In this document: piece after piece, positions 1 through 8,600 of the stretch | Layout of the letters: every line of letters starts with the position of its first letter | How positions within the stretch are numbered: the stretch's first letter is position 1 | Assembly: GCF_004339745.1 (NCBI RefSeq) | Contig: NZ_SMGP01000006.1 | Location: 372,001 to 436,000 of the forward strand | DNA: 64,000 nucleotides | Reading direction: 5' to 3' | Origin: Paraburkholderia sp. BL9I2N2 | Lineage (GTDB): Bacteria; Pseudomonadota; Gammaproteobacteria; Burkholderiales; Burkholderiaceae | Program-made: the position numbers and the translations under genes | The notes under the pieces: generated by a model | What the model was told of the DNA's origin: nothing | The model's input: the letters and a program-made list of their open reading frames with translations, nothing else | Databases searched by the model: none

Positions 1-56
1 TTGTGAGCAACGCGCTGATGTTGCGGCTGTGGTCGCCGGACAAGAAGCGTCGGTAA
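1..56 (+). CDS. C-terminal tail of a probable heavy-metal P-type ATPase (partial)
   Basis: The window opens inside a reading frame that ends at a TAA at 54-56. The last residues read VSNALMLRLWSPDKKRR, which resembles the end of the last membrane helix and the short basic tail of copper-exporting P1B ATPases (typical ending VSNALRLR). About 100 bases downstream starts a multicopper oxidase, a common copper-resistance partner. Only 17 residues are visible, so the family call rests on this motif and on context. Confidence 0.4.
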   Translation, partial: VSNALMLRLWSPDKKRR

Positions 57-155
57 CAGCCTGCTGCCAACCCGGGGAGATGGAAGATCTGGAGTCCCTT
101 CATCATGCTTCGTAGCAACCCCTCCAGGAAATTCGAGAATAAAGGAAAAGACTTC

Positions 156-1664
156 ATGTTGTTATCTCGCCGAAAATTTTTATTGACCTCTGCTGTGGCC
201 ACAACCGCGGCGCTTGCGGGATCTACCGCATGGGGCGCCAGCAATCTGTCGACAATCGGAAGCGGAAATGACGGTGGCACCGGGCGTCGTCTGCTCGTCG
301 AGACGCGTTCGATCGAAGTCAATGGCCGTGCCGCCACCATGTTCGGGCTGCGCCAACCTGATGGCACCCGAGGCCTTTTCCTCGATCCGGATGAGCGTTT
401 CCTGGTAGACCTGGATAACGGTCTGAGCGAACCGACCATCGTCCACTGGCACGGACAGTCGCCACCGCCCGATCAGGACGGCGTGAGCGAGTTCGGCGTA
501 CCTATGCTCCGGCCAAATGAGCGACGCTCTTATGATTTTGTTGCGCGTCCTGGCACTCACTGGATGCATTCACATAGAGGCTTTCAGACCCAGAAACTGC
601 TGGCGGCCCCTTTGATCGTTCGCACGAGCGATGACGTGCGCGCCGACGCTCAAGAGGTGACGATGTTCCTTGAAGATTTCCTTTTCCGTGATCCGGCCGA
701 GGTGATGGCAGCGCTGCAAACGCCTGCCCGCGCCGATCCTGCTGCCGGGGCGAGTCAGGGCAGCGGTTCGACGCCGCAAAGCATGCCCCGCCAAGCCGGA
801 ATGGCGGGGATGAACATGTCGGGCATGATCATGACCGGTCAAATGTCTAGCATGAAAATGGATCTCAACGATGTCGATTACGACGCCTATCTCGCCAACG
901 ATCGCACGCTCGACGACCCCGAGGTCATCCGGGTCGAGCGAGGCGGGAGGGTTCGCTTGCGCATTATCAACGGCGCTGCGTCCACGAATTTCCACGTCGA
1001 CCTCGGATCGCTGCAAGGTACGGTCGCCGCGGTCGACGGCGACGCCGTGCAGCCGCTCACTGGTAGCCGCTTTGGTTTAGCCATGGCCCAGCGAATCGAT
1101 ATTCTCGTGGATCTTCCGAAGGGTGCAGGGATGTGGCCGATCCTCGCGGTCCGGGAAGGCGAGCGGCAGCAGACAGGTGTCATTCTTGCCACTGCCGGAA
1201 CGAATGTACGCAAGGTTTCGGGAATGGCGGTCGAACAGACTGGAGCCGTGAATTTCGATCAGGAGCTGCGGTTGTCGGCACTGGAACCTTTGGCGGCCCG
1301 CCCCGTGGACGCGACGTTCATGCTGATGCTGACCGGGTCGATGCAGCCGTACACCTGGGGCATCAATGGGAAGGGGTGGGACAACCGCGACACGGTAAAA
1401 GTCAGGGCCGGTCAACGGGTCGCCATCACTTTTCACAACATGACCATGATGTCGCACCCGATGCACCTGCATGGTCACCACTTTCATGTCATTGCGTTCA
1501 ACGGTAAGGCGTTCCAGGGTGCCTTGCGCGACACGGTGCACGTTCCGCCGATGGCAAAGGTCACTGTTGCATTTGACGCGGACAACGCAGGTCGCTGGCT
1601 AATGCATTGTCACAACGAGTATCACCAAGCGGCGGGCATGATGACCGAAGTGGCTTACGTTTAA
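156..1664 (+). CDS. Tat-exported multicopper oxidase
   Basis: Probable periplasmic laccase/cuprous oxidase of about 502 aa. The start at 156 follows an AAAGGAAAA ribosome site; an in-frame ATG at 105 would bury the signal peptide. The N-terminus has a twin-arginine signal (SRRKFLL followed by a hydrophobic stretch and an Ala-rich cleavage region). All four copper-ligand motifs are present: HWHG near residue 90, HWMHSH near 130, HPMHLHGHHFHV near 435, and HCHNEYHQAAGMM near the C-terminus, which supplies the type-1 and trinuclear site ligands. A Met-rich segment around residues 210-235 (several MxM and MxxM motifs) is typical of copper-resistance members such as CopA/CueO-like enzymes. Upstream is the tail of a probable copper-exporting ATPase, so the role is likely oxidation of Cu(I) in the periplasm. 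The exact substrate cannot be told from sequence. Confidence 0.88.
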   Translation: MLLSRRKFLLTSAVATTAALAGSTAWGASNLSTIGSGNDGGTGRRLLVETRSIEVNGRAATMFGLRQPDGTRGLFLDPDERFLVDLDNGLSEPTIVHWHGQSPPPDQDGVSEFGVPMLRPNERRSYDFVARPGTHWMHSHRGFQTQKLLAAPLIVRTSDDVRADAQEVTMFLEDFLFRDPAEVMAALQTPARADPAAGASQGSGSTPQSMPRQAGMAGMNMSGMIMTGQMSSMKMDLNDVDYDAYLANDRTLDDPEVIRVERGGRVRLRIINGAASTNFHVDLGSLQGTVAAVDGDAVQPLTGSRFGLAMAQRIDILVDLPKGAGMWPILAVREGERQQTGVILATAGTNVRKVSGMAVEQTGAVNFDQELRLSALEPLAARPVDATFMLMLTGSMQPYTWGINGKGWDNRDTVKVRAGQRVAITFHNMTMMSHPMHLHGHHFHVIAFNGKAFQGALRDTVHVPPMAKVTVAFDADNAGRWLMHCHNEYHQAAGMMTEVAYV

Positions 1665-1947
1665 CGGCCGCCAAGAGCGCCTCACGGCGGGTTCGGTCAG
1701 GATGCGCTGACGGGCACGCCGGACCACGCGAGCGGCGGGGATACATCGGCGCCCTAGCAGGTATGCTGCGCGGGAATCTCGCCGCTCTGTCGGAAGGCTT
1801 GCAACGTTAGCGTGAGGGTCATGGTGCGCTCCTCGGCGGCACAACCGCTTGATGCGGGGCTTTTCACTTTGCGTTCGACATCAATGTTTGTGCCGGTGCA
1901 GCCAACCCATATGGTGCGAATCAAGCCACTGGGCCATCCCCTCTTCT

Positions 1948-3469
1948 GCTCAGGTTTACCCACATGTCTGTGAATGAAGCTGCGATTTTTTGCTTGTAAA
2001 CGAGAGGGTGCGATGTTAACTTTGGCCATCCTGTTTTGCGGCGGCAATCGAGATTGGCTGACGAGAGCGATACGGACGATTGGGCAGGCACCGAGTTCGG
2101 CGAAGCGAATCTGGGCGACGCGCGTCTGTCGCGACGTCTGGTTGCATTGGCGCGCCGACTTGCCTTCAGCCCGCATGGATCGTTTCCGCAGTCGCTCAAA
2201 CCTGCAGAGCTTAAAGCGGCGTACCGGTTCTTCGACAACGCACAGATCGATACCGATGGGATCATGGCGCCGCACATTGCACAAACACTGGATCGCATGA
2301 GGCAGGTGCCCATTGTGCTGGCCGTGCAGGACACGACTGAATTCAACCTGTCACATCTGCCTGCGACAGAAGGTCTGGGGTATGGGTCCGGGCGTCACGA
2401 GCGCGGCTTTATCATGCACAGCCTGCTGGCCGTGACCCCCGAGGGACTGCCGCTGGGTGTGCTGGGCATGAAGACGTGGGCGCGTGCCGAAGAAAAGTTC
2501 GGCAAGAAACCTCTCCCTAAAACGCGCCCGATCGAAGAGAAGGAAAGCATTAAATGGATTGAAGGTATCGAGCATCTTGCCGCCCTCAAGACACGTTGTG
2601 CCGAGCCACGGATTATCTGTGTGGGAGATCGTGAGAGCGACCTGTACGAGTTGTTTACGGCTGAACGCCCTGATGGCGTCGACTGGCTGGTTCGTGCTGC
2701 CCGCAACCGGCGCGTCATGCATCCCGACAAGTATCTTTGGGATACAGTGCTGGCTACTGCACCTGTAGGCCACACCGAGCTTCTGGTTCCAGCCAGAGGC
2801 AACATGGCGCAGCGTACCGCGCGACTGACCCTGCGTTGCACGGCGGTAAGATTGCGACCACCGAGCAGGCGCAAAAGCCAAAACCGTCTGCAGCAAACTG
2901 ATGTATTTGCGATTCACGCTTTCGAAGAGGTACCGCCGGAAGGCACGCAAGCGCTGGAATGGTTGCTGCTAAGTTCGGTGCCCACGACCACGTTTGATGA
3001 GATCCTTGAACGGCTCGCCTGGTATGCGCGACGCTGGACGATCGAGACATGGCATCGCGTCCTGAAGAGCGGCTGCCAGATTGAGGCCCGGCAGTTCGGC
3101 AATCTCGATCGCTTTGTACGCGCGACGGCCCTGTTTGCCGTCATCGCCTGGCGCATTCTGTACGCGACCCTGCTCGCACGAGCCGACGCAGACCTGTCGT
3201 GCGAAGTATTGCTGCAACCGGTCGAATGGCAGGCACTGTTCAGCCACACGCATGGCACCACGAAACCGCCGAAGCAAATTCCATCGCTGGGACAGGTTGT
3301 CCTATGGATCGCCATGCTCGGCGGTCATCTGAATCGCAAGCATGACCACCCTCCGGGACCAACCGTCATGTGGCGCGGTCTCCTGATATTGCATGAGATC
3401 ACGAAGATGTATCACCTCTTCAGACAAAACGAATAGCATGACCAACCAATTTTGTGGGTAAACCTGAGC
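1948..3469 (+). mobile_element. Complete IS4-family (Tn5-like) insertion sequence
   Basis: The 1522-bp element is bounded by perfect 16-17 bp terminal inverted repeats (1948-1964 and 3453-3469; outer sequence GCTCAGGTTTACCCAC). It is flanked by identical CTCTTCT heptamers (1941-1947 and 3470-3476), a target-site duplication. Deleting the element restores an open frame across the junction, so this is a clear and probably recent insertion. It carries one transposase gene. Confidence 0.9.
2036..3436 (+). CDS. IS4-family transposase (Tn5/IS50-like)
   Basis: DDE transposase of 466 aa. The N-terminal part (about residues 14-75, including DDWAGTEFGEANLGDARLS) matches the Tn5 transposase DNA-binding domain. 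The first catalytic Asp sits in VQDTTEFN near residue 105, the second region in CVGDRESD near 200, and the Glu in the YARRWTIETWHRVLKSG helix near 340, the YREK-like motif of IS4 enzymes. The frame opens with TTG at 2036; no strong ribosome site decides the start. Length and domain order look intact, so the element may be active. Confidence 0.85.
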   Translation: MRRQSRLADESDTDDWAGTEFGEANLGDARLSRRLVALARRLAFSPHGSFPQSLKPAELKAAYRFFDNAQIDTDGIMAPHIAQTLDRMRQVPIVLAVQDTTEFNLSHLPATEGLGYGSGRHERGFIMHSLLAVTPEGLPLGVLGMKTWARAEEKFGKKPLPKTRPIEEKESIKWIEGIEHLAALKTRCAEPRIICVGDRESDLYELFTAERPDGVDWLVRAARNRRVMHPDKYLWDTVLATAPVGHTELLVPARGNMAQRTARLTLRCTAVRLRPPSRRKSQNRLQQTDVFAIHAFEEVPPEGTQALEWLLLSSVPTTTFDEILERLAWYARRWTIETWHRVLKSGCQIEARQFGNLDRFVRATALFAVIAWRILYATLLARADADLSCEVLLQPVEWQALFSHTHGTTKPPKQIPSLGQVVLWIAMLGGHLNRKHDHPPGPTVMWRGLLILHEITKMYHLFRQNE

Positions 3470-3552
3470 CTCTTCTGGGTGATCGCGCCTGTACCGTTGC
3501 GCCACCATGAACCCGGCGACCGACAAGACCGCCAAGCCGACAACGAAGTAGA

Positions 3553-3595
3553 TCATAGACTGGGTCATGGCAGCTCATAGACTGGGTCATGGCAG
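3553..3595. repeat. 22-bp tandem duplication over a start codon
   Basis: TCATAGACTGGGTCATGGCAG occurs at 3553-3573 and again at 3575-3595. Each copy contains the complement of the same start codon (3566-3568 and 3588-3590). Because the unit is 22 bp, the copy next to the ribosome site is out of frame with the coding body. Confidence 0.9.
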
Positions 3596-3814
3596 CCTCC
3601 TTATTGGGTCGCGACCATGCTTGTATTCAAGGTCAGCGCTTACCGAAGTGGCGTGCCACGAGCGCACGCATCCGCGGATCGAACGACAGCTTGCCGGGGC
3701 GGAGACGACGTTCGAATGACCGCGTGACCGCATCGGCGACTGACCGGAATTGGCCCGAGTACGGTCTGATGCTGAACCAACAGTTCGGATCGGCTGCATC
3801 CGGCAGAAGTCGAC

Positions 3815-5042
3815 GGCGGATTCAACCGGTCGATGCAACGATTTGGTTAAATCGTTCAGCCGGGGTGTCGAAGTCTAGTGTTTTTCGGGGACGTTCGTTG
3901 AGCCGCCTTGCTACGGCATCCAGTCTGGCCTGCGAGTAGACGGAGAGATCGGTACCCTTAGGAAAATATTGCCTCAGAAGCCCATTTGTGTTTTCGTTCG
4001 AACCGCGTTGCCAAGGGTGTTGAGGATCGCAGAAATAGACCTCAATGTCTGTAGCGACGGTAAAGCGGTTGTGGTCGGCCATTTCCGAGCCCCTATCCCA
4101 GGTCAGCGATTTATATAGTTCCCTGGGTAACTTGCTGACGTGTCGTATCAGAGCGTCAACCACAGCCTCAGAATTCTTGCTGGCTACTTTCACCAGCATC
4201 ACGAATCGACTTTGACGTTCGACGAGAGTCGCAATCTGGCTGGTAGCATTGCCATAAATCAAGTCACCTTCCCAGTGCCCGGGTATTGCCCGATCCTCCG
4301 CCGTAGCGGGACGTTCACTGATCGACACGGCGTCGCGAATGTTCGTGCGGTCCTCGGTTTTCAGTGTGTGATGACGGGATCGGCGCATGGTTCGGGAGCG
4401 TCGCAAGTGCTCGAGCAATTCCTTTTTCAGGGCGCCACGAGCTTGAATATAGAGGCTCCGATAGATTGTCTCGTGCGACACCAGATAGTCCTTGTTGACC
4501 GCGTACGCATGTCTGAGCCAACCAGCAATCTGCTCAGGGGACCACTGCAGCTTCAGCTTCGCAGCGACAACTCGTGCCAGCGTCCGGTTTTGCACCAATT
4601 TGCAGACCTTCGGCCGACGTGCCCGCTCCCAGGCAATCGCGTCCGCCTGGCTTGCCCGATAGCCTTGGCTGCCCCCGTTGCGTTGCAACTCGCGACTTAT
4701 AGTGGAAGGAGCGCGTCCCAGCCTGGCCGCTATCGACCGGATCGATAATCCCGACACCAGAGAACGGGAAATCTCCTCGCGCTCTGCCAGCGTCAATGCC
4801 TGTGGCGCGCGGTGCCTTTGCGGCGGCTGGATTCCGCCGGTCTCCGATAGTATCCGCTGAATCGAAGAATGGCCTCGATCGAACAGTTTGGCAATCTGAT
4901 GAATCGTGTCGCCCTTGCGCCATCGGTCCCACATCAGCGCTTTCTGAGTCTCGGAGTAATGAATTCTCGGTCGCTGTTTCATTTGCAACACCTCCGCTGC
5001 TCACGCAGATTCTAGGTGTTGCATCGACCGGTTGAATCCGCC
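3815..5042 (-). mobile_element. Complete IS30-family insertion sequence
   Basis: Perfect 25-bp terminal inverted repeats lie at 3815-3839 and 5018-5042 (about 1.23 kb in total), enclosing one intact transposase whose stop lies inside the left repeat, as is usual for IS30 elements. The flanks are themselves partly symmetrical: CGGCAGAAGT ends 5 bases outside the left end and ACTTCTGCCG starts 4 bases outside the right end. IS30 elements are known to prefer palindromic targets. No long target duplication is seen, as expected for the 2-3 bp duplications of this family. Confidence 0.85.
3822..4982 (-). CDS. IS30-family transposase
   Basis: About 386 aa from ATG 4982, preceded by GGAGGT at good spacing; a GTG at 4991 is less likely. 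The N-terminus has two helix-turn-helix segments, the second being LSIRSIAARLGRAPSTISREL. The DDE core has HWEGDLIYG near residue 230 (first Asp), SLTWDRGSEM near 305 (second Asp) and the ending PWQRGSNENTNGLLRQYFPKG, the highly conserved IS30 Glu motif. Length matches the family. Nothing suggests inactivation. Confidence 0.92.
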   Translation of the reverse strand: MKQRPRIHYSETQKALMWDRWRKGDTIHQIAKLFDRGHSSIQRILSETGGIQPPQRHRAPQALTLAEREEISRSLVSGLSIRSIAARLGRAPSTISRELQRNGGSQGYRASQADAIAWERARRPKVCKLVQNRTLARVVAAKLKLQWSPEQIAGWLRHAYAVNKDYLVSHETIYRSLYIQARGALKKELLEHLRRSRTMRRSRHHTLKTEDRTNIRDAVSISERPATAEDRAIPGHWEGDLIYGNATSQIATLVERQSRFVMLVKVASKNSEAVVDALIRHVSKLPRELYKSLTWDRGSEMADHNRFTVATDIEVYFCDPQHPWQRGSNENTNGLLRQYFPKGTDLSVYSQARLDAVARRLNERPRKTLDFDTPAERFNQIVASTG

Positions 5043-5638
5043 ACCCACTTCTGCCGTTGGACGCCTCATCATGTAGACCGCACCTTCCGAGGCGCAACGG
5101 TCATCCGTGCCTCCGCGGCTGCCGGTACGCTCTCGGCCTTTACCTACGGTCGCGGCTCGCAAAGATCGTGTCTCACGGCTTTGTCCGGTGGCGTTTGCGA
5201 GCCGGAAAGTTGTCGAGAGATGGGCCACGCTGACTGCACCCGCATGAAGTCTGATGAAGGGGCGGAGGGTCACGAACCAAGAGCGCCTCTGCAGCGAACC
5301 TCCGCGGCACGGTTCGGGTTGGCCTTGGCCACAGCGCCGAAGCCGCGTCGGTGGCGCGCCAGGCCCCACCCATTCGACGGCACAGTCCGTAGCGTGCAGG
5401 TCCTCACCGCGGCCCTCCGACCCAATCCCGATGGCGCCGCGGTCGCCGAAGTGTATCCTGACGAGACGCTTGCGGCTGTAGAACGTTGCAGTCCATAGCG
5501 ATGCCGTCGCGCGACTTGCTTTTCGAGCGCACCCGGGCCCGTTAGGCGAACGGATGTTAATGTCCTCTTAACTCAATAATAGGCAGCAGTCTGACGGCAG
5601 AGTGCGACAGATAAACGCCTACGTATGGTTCCGGCGCG
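5043..5638. other. About 600 bases without a recognisable gene
   Basis: Frames on both strands here have no family motif, no convincing ribosome site and no coding-like codon pattern. It is probably the remainder of the locus split by the IS30 element, plus the promoter region of the giant kinase at 5639. No clear promoter was identified. Confidence 0.4.
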
Positions 5639-8600
5639 ATGCGTAACAGCTTTCAAATCTTGTGGGACGATGGCGAGCGCGTCTTCTGTCGAGGGCGGCG
5701 CCCGGGCACCGGCGGCGGCGTCGGCGACAACGTCCTGATTGCGTGGGCCGCCGCTGAACATCCGCCACCCGCCAGCCTCGATCGCCTCGCGCACGAATTC
5801 GGGCTGAAGGACGAACTCGATGGCGCATGGGCAGTACGGCCGCTGGAGCTGGTGCGCGAAGACGGCCGGACCCTGCTGGTGCTCGAGGATCCGGGCGGTA
5901 AGCCGCTCGCGCAGTTGCTCGGCGCGCCCATGGAGATGGGAAGTTTTTTGCGCCTGGCCGTCGGCATCGCCACGGCGCTGGGCAAGCTCCACCAGCGCGG
6001 CCTCGTCCACAAGGACCTCAAGTCCGCCCATATCCTCGTGAACTGCGCGGACGGACAGGCGCGGCTCACCGGCTTCGGCATCGCCTCGCGGCTGCCGCGC
6101 GAGCGACAGGCGCCCGAGCCGCCCGAGACCATCGCCGGCACGCTCGCCTACATGGCGCCCGAGCAGACCGGCCGGATGAACCGCTCGATCGACCCCCGCA
6201 GCGACCTCTATGCGCTTGGCGTCACGCTCTATCAGATGCTCACCGGCACGCTGCCGTTTACGGCCACCGACCCCATGGAATGGGTGCACTGCCATATCGC
6301 CCGAAAGCCGGTGCCGCCTGGCGAGCGGTTGGAGACGGTGCCTGCTGCGGTCTCCCAGCTCGTCATGAAGCTGCTCGCCAAGACGGCCGAGGAGCGCTAC
6401 CAGACCGCGGCCGGCCTTGAGCGGGATCTGCGACGCTGCCTCGCCAGTTGGGAGCGCGATGGCCAGGTCGATGACTTCCCGCTGGGCGAACACGACACGC
6501 CCGACCGGCTGCGGATTCCCGAGAAACTGTACGGGCGGGAGCGCGAGGTCGATACCCTGGTTGCCGCGTTCGACCGGATCGTCAAGAGTGGCGCGCCGGA
6601 ACTGGTGCTGGTCTCCGGCTATTCCGGCATCGGCAAGTCTTCCGTCGTCAATGAACTGCACAAGGTGCTGGTGCCACCGAGGGGGCTCTTCGCCTCCGGC
6701 AAGTTCGACCAGTACAAGCGCGACATTCCCTATTCGACGCTGGTGCAGGCTTTTCAAAGCCTGGTGCGGCCGCTGCTCGGCAAGCGCGACACCGAGCTGG
6801 CGAGCTGGCGTGATGCCCTTCTGGAAGCGCTGGAGCCGAATGCGCGGCTCATGACTGACCTCATCCCCGAACTGAAGCTCATTATCGGGGAGCCGCCGCC
6901 GGTCCCGGAGCTTGAGCCGCAGCAGGCGCACAGCCGTTTCCAGCTCGTATTCCGCCGATTCATCGGCGTCTTTGCCCGAGCCGAACATCCGCTGGCGCTC
7001 TTTCTCGACGATCTTCAATGGCTGGACGCGGCCACGCTCGATCTGCTGGAGGATCTGCTGACCCGGTCGGACCTGCAGCATCTCATGCTGATCGGCGCCT
7101 ATCGCGACAACGAGGTCGATGCCGCTCATCCGTTGACCCGCAAGCTCGATGCAATCCGCCAGGTCGGAGCGCGGCTGCAGGAGATCCGCCTGGCAACGCT
7201 CGCCCGAGAGGACCTCGGGCAGTTGACCGCCGATGCGCTGCGCTGCGATCCGCCCCACGTGGCGCCACTGGCGCAGCTGGTGCATGAGAAGACCGCCGGC
7301 AACCCGTTCTTCGTGATTCAGTTTCTCTACGCGCTCGCCGAAGAGGGCTTGCTCCGCTTCGATCACGACGCGGCCTGCTGGGTCTGGGAGCTCGATCGCA
7401 TTCACGCCAAGGGTTACACCGACAATGTCGTCGACCTCATGGTTGGCAAGGTGACCCGCTTGCCGGCCGACACGCAGGAGGCGTTGCAGCAGCTCGCCTG
7501 CCTCGGCAACGTTGCCGCAACCGCGATGCTTTCGATCGTGCTCGGGGTCTCGGAGGCGCAGGTCCACGCGGCGCTGTGGGAGGCGCTTCGTCAGGAACTC
7601 GTTGAGCGGCTGGAGGGGGGCTCCTACAAGTTTGTTCACGACCGGATTCAGGAAGCCGCCTATTCACTAATCCCGATAGCCTCACGCGCCGAGGCCCATC
7701 TGCGGATCGGGCGGCTGCTCGCCGCGCAGACGCCCCCGGAAAAGCGGGAGGAGGCGATTTTCGAGATCGTGGGGCAGCTCAACCGCGGCGCGCCCTTGAT
7801 CACTTCACGCGAAGAGCGGGTGCAACTGGCCGAGTTCAACCTGCTCGCGGGCCAGCGCGCCAAGGGATCCACGGCCTATGCCTCGGCACTCACCTATCTC
7901 AATGCTGGTACTGCACTGTTGGCGCAGGATGGCTGGGAGCGCCGGCATGAGCTGATCTTCGCGCTGGAACTGAACCGGGCCGAATGCGAATTCTTGACCG
8001 GCCAGTTATTGGTTGCAGAGGCGCGATTGGCGGCGCTGTCCAATCGCGTCACGACAACGGTCGAACAAGCCAGCGTCGCGTGCTTCCAAATGGATGTCTG
8101 CACGACCCTCGATCCGAGCAGCCGCGCGGTCGCTGTGGGTCTCGACTACCTCCGGCATGTCGGTATCGAGTGGTCACCGCATCCGAAAGACGAGGAGGTG
8201 CGACGCGAATACGAGCGCATCGGGTCACGGCTTGCGGGTCGGACCATCGAGGAACTCATCGATTTGCCGCTGATGGACGATGCGGCAACGCTTGCGACCG
8301 TCGAGGTTCTGACCAAGCTCTTGGCGCCGGCAGTGTTTACGGATGCGAATTTGGCTTCCGTGACGATCTGCAAGGCGATCAGTCTCAGCATCGAGCGCGG
8401 CAACTGCGATGCTTCTTGTGTCGCGTATGTCTGGCTCGCCAGGCTCGCCGGACCGCGTTTTGGCGACTACCAGGCCGGATTCCGGTTCGGCCAGCTCGGC
8501 TACGAGCTCGTCGAACGACGCGGGCTCAGACGCTTCGAGGCGAGCACCTATTGTTCCTTTGCGGTTTTCGTCGTGAGCTGGATGAAACACGTGCGGGCCA

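Larger units (their letters stand above)
1881..3590 (-). pseudogene. Small membrane protein gene broken by a 22-bp duplication and an IS4-family insertion
   Basis: Removing the IS (1948-3469) and one copy of its 7-bp target duplication joins the two flanks into a single minus-strand frame of 52 codons, from ATG 3568 to the stop at 1881-1883. It begins MTQSMIYFVVGLAVLSVAGF and ends HMGWLHRHKH, giving one N-terminal membrane helix and a basic/His-rich tail. The start region is also damaged: a 22-bp unit is tandemly repeated (3553-3573 and 3575-3595). The strong AAGGAGG ribosome site therefore faces ATG 3590, which is out of frame with the body of the gene. A single copy of the unit would restore a well-spaced start. 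Family not recognised. It lies beside copper genes. Confidence 0.6.

Noticed and set aside
5573..7639. Long minus-strand frame of 688 codons opposite the first giant kinase
   Set aside because: It is the antisense of a well-supported domain protein; high GC creates long antisense frames. No family motif.
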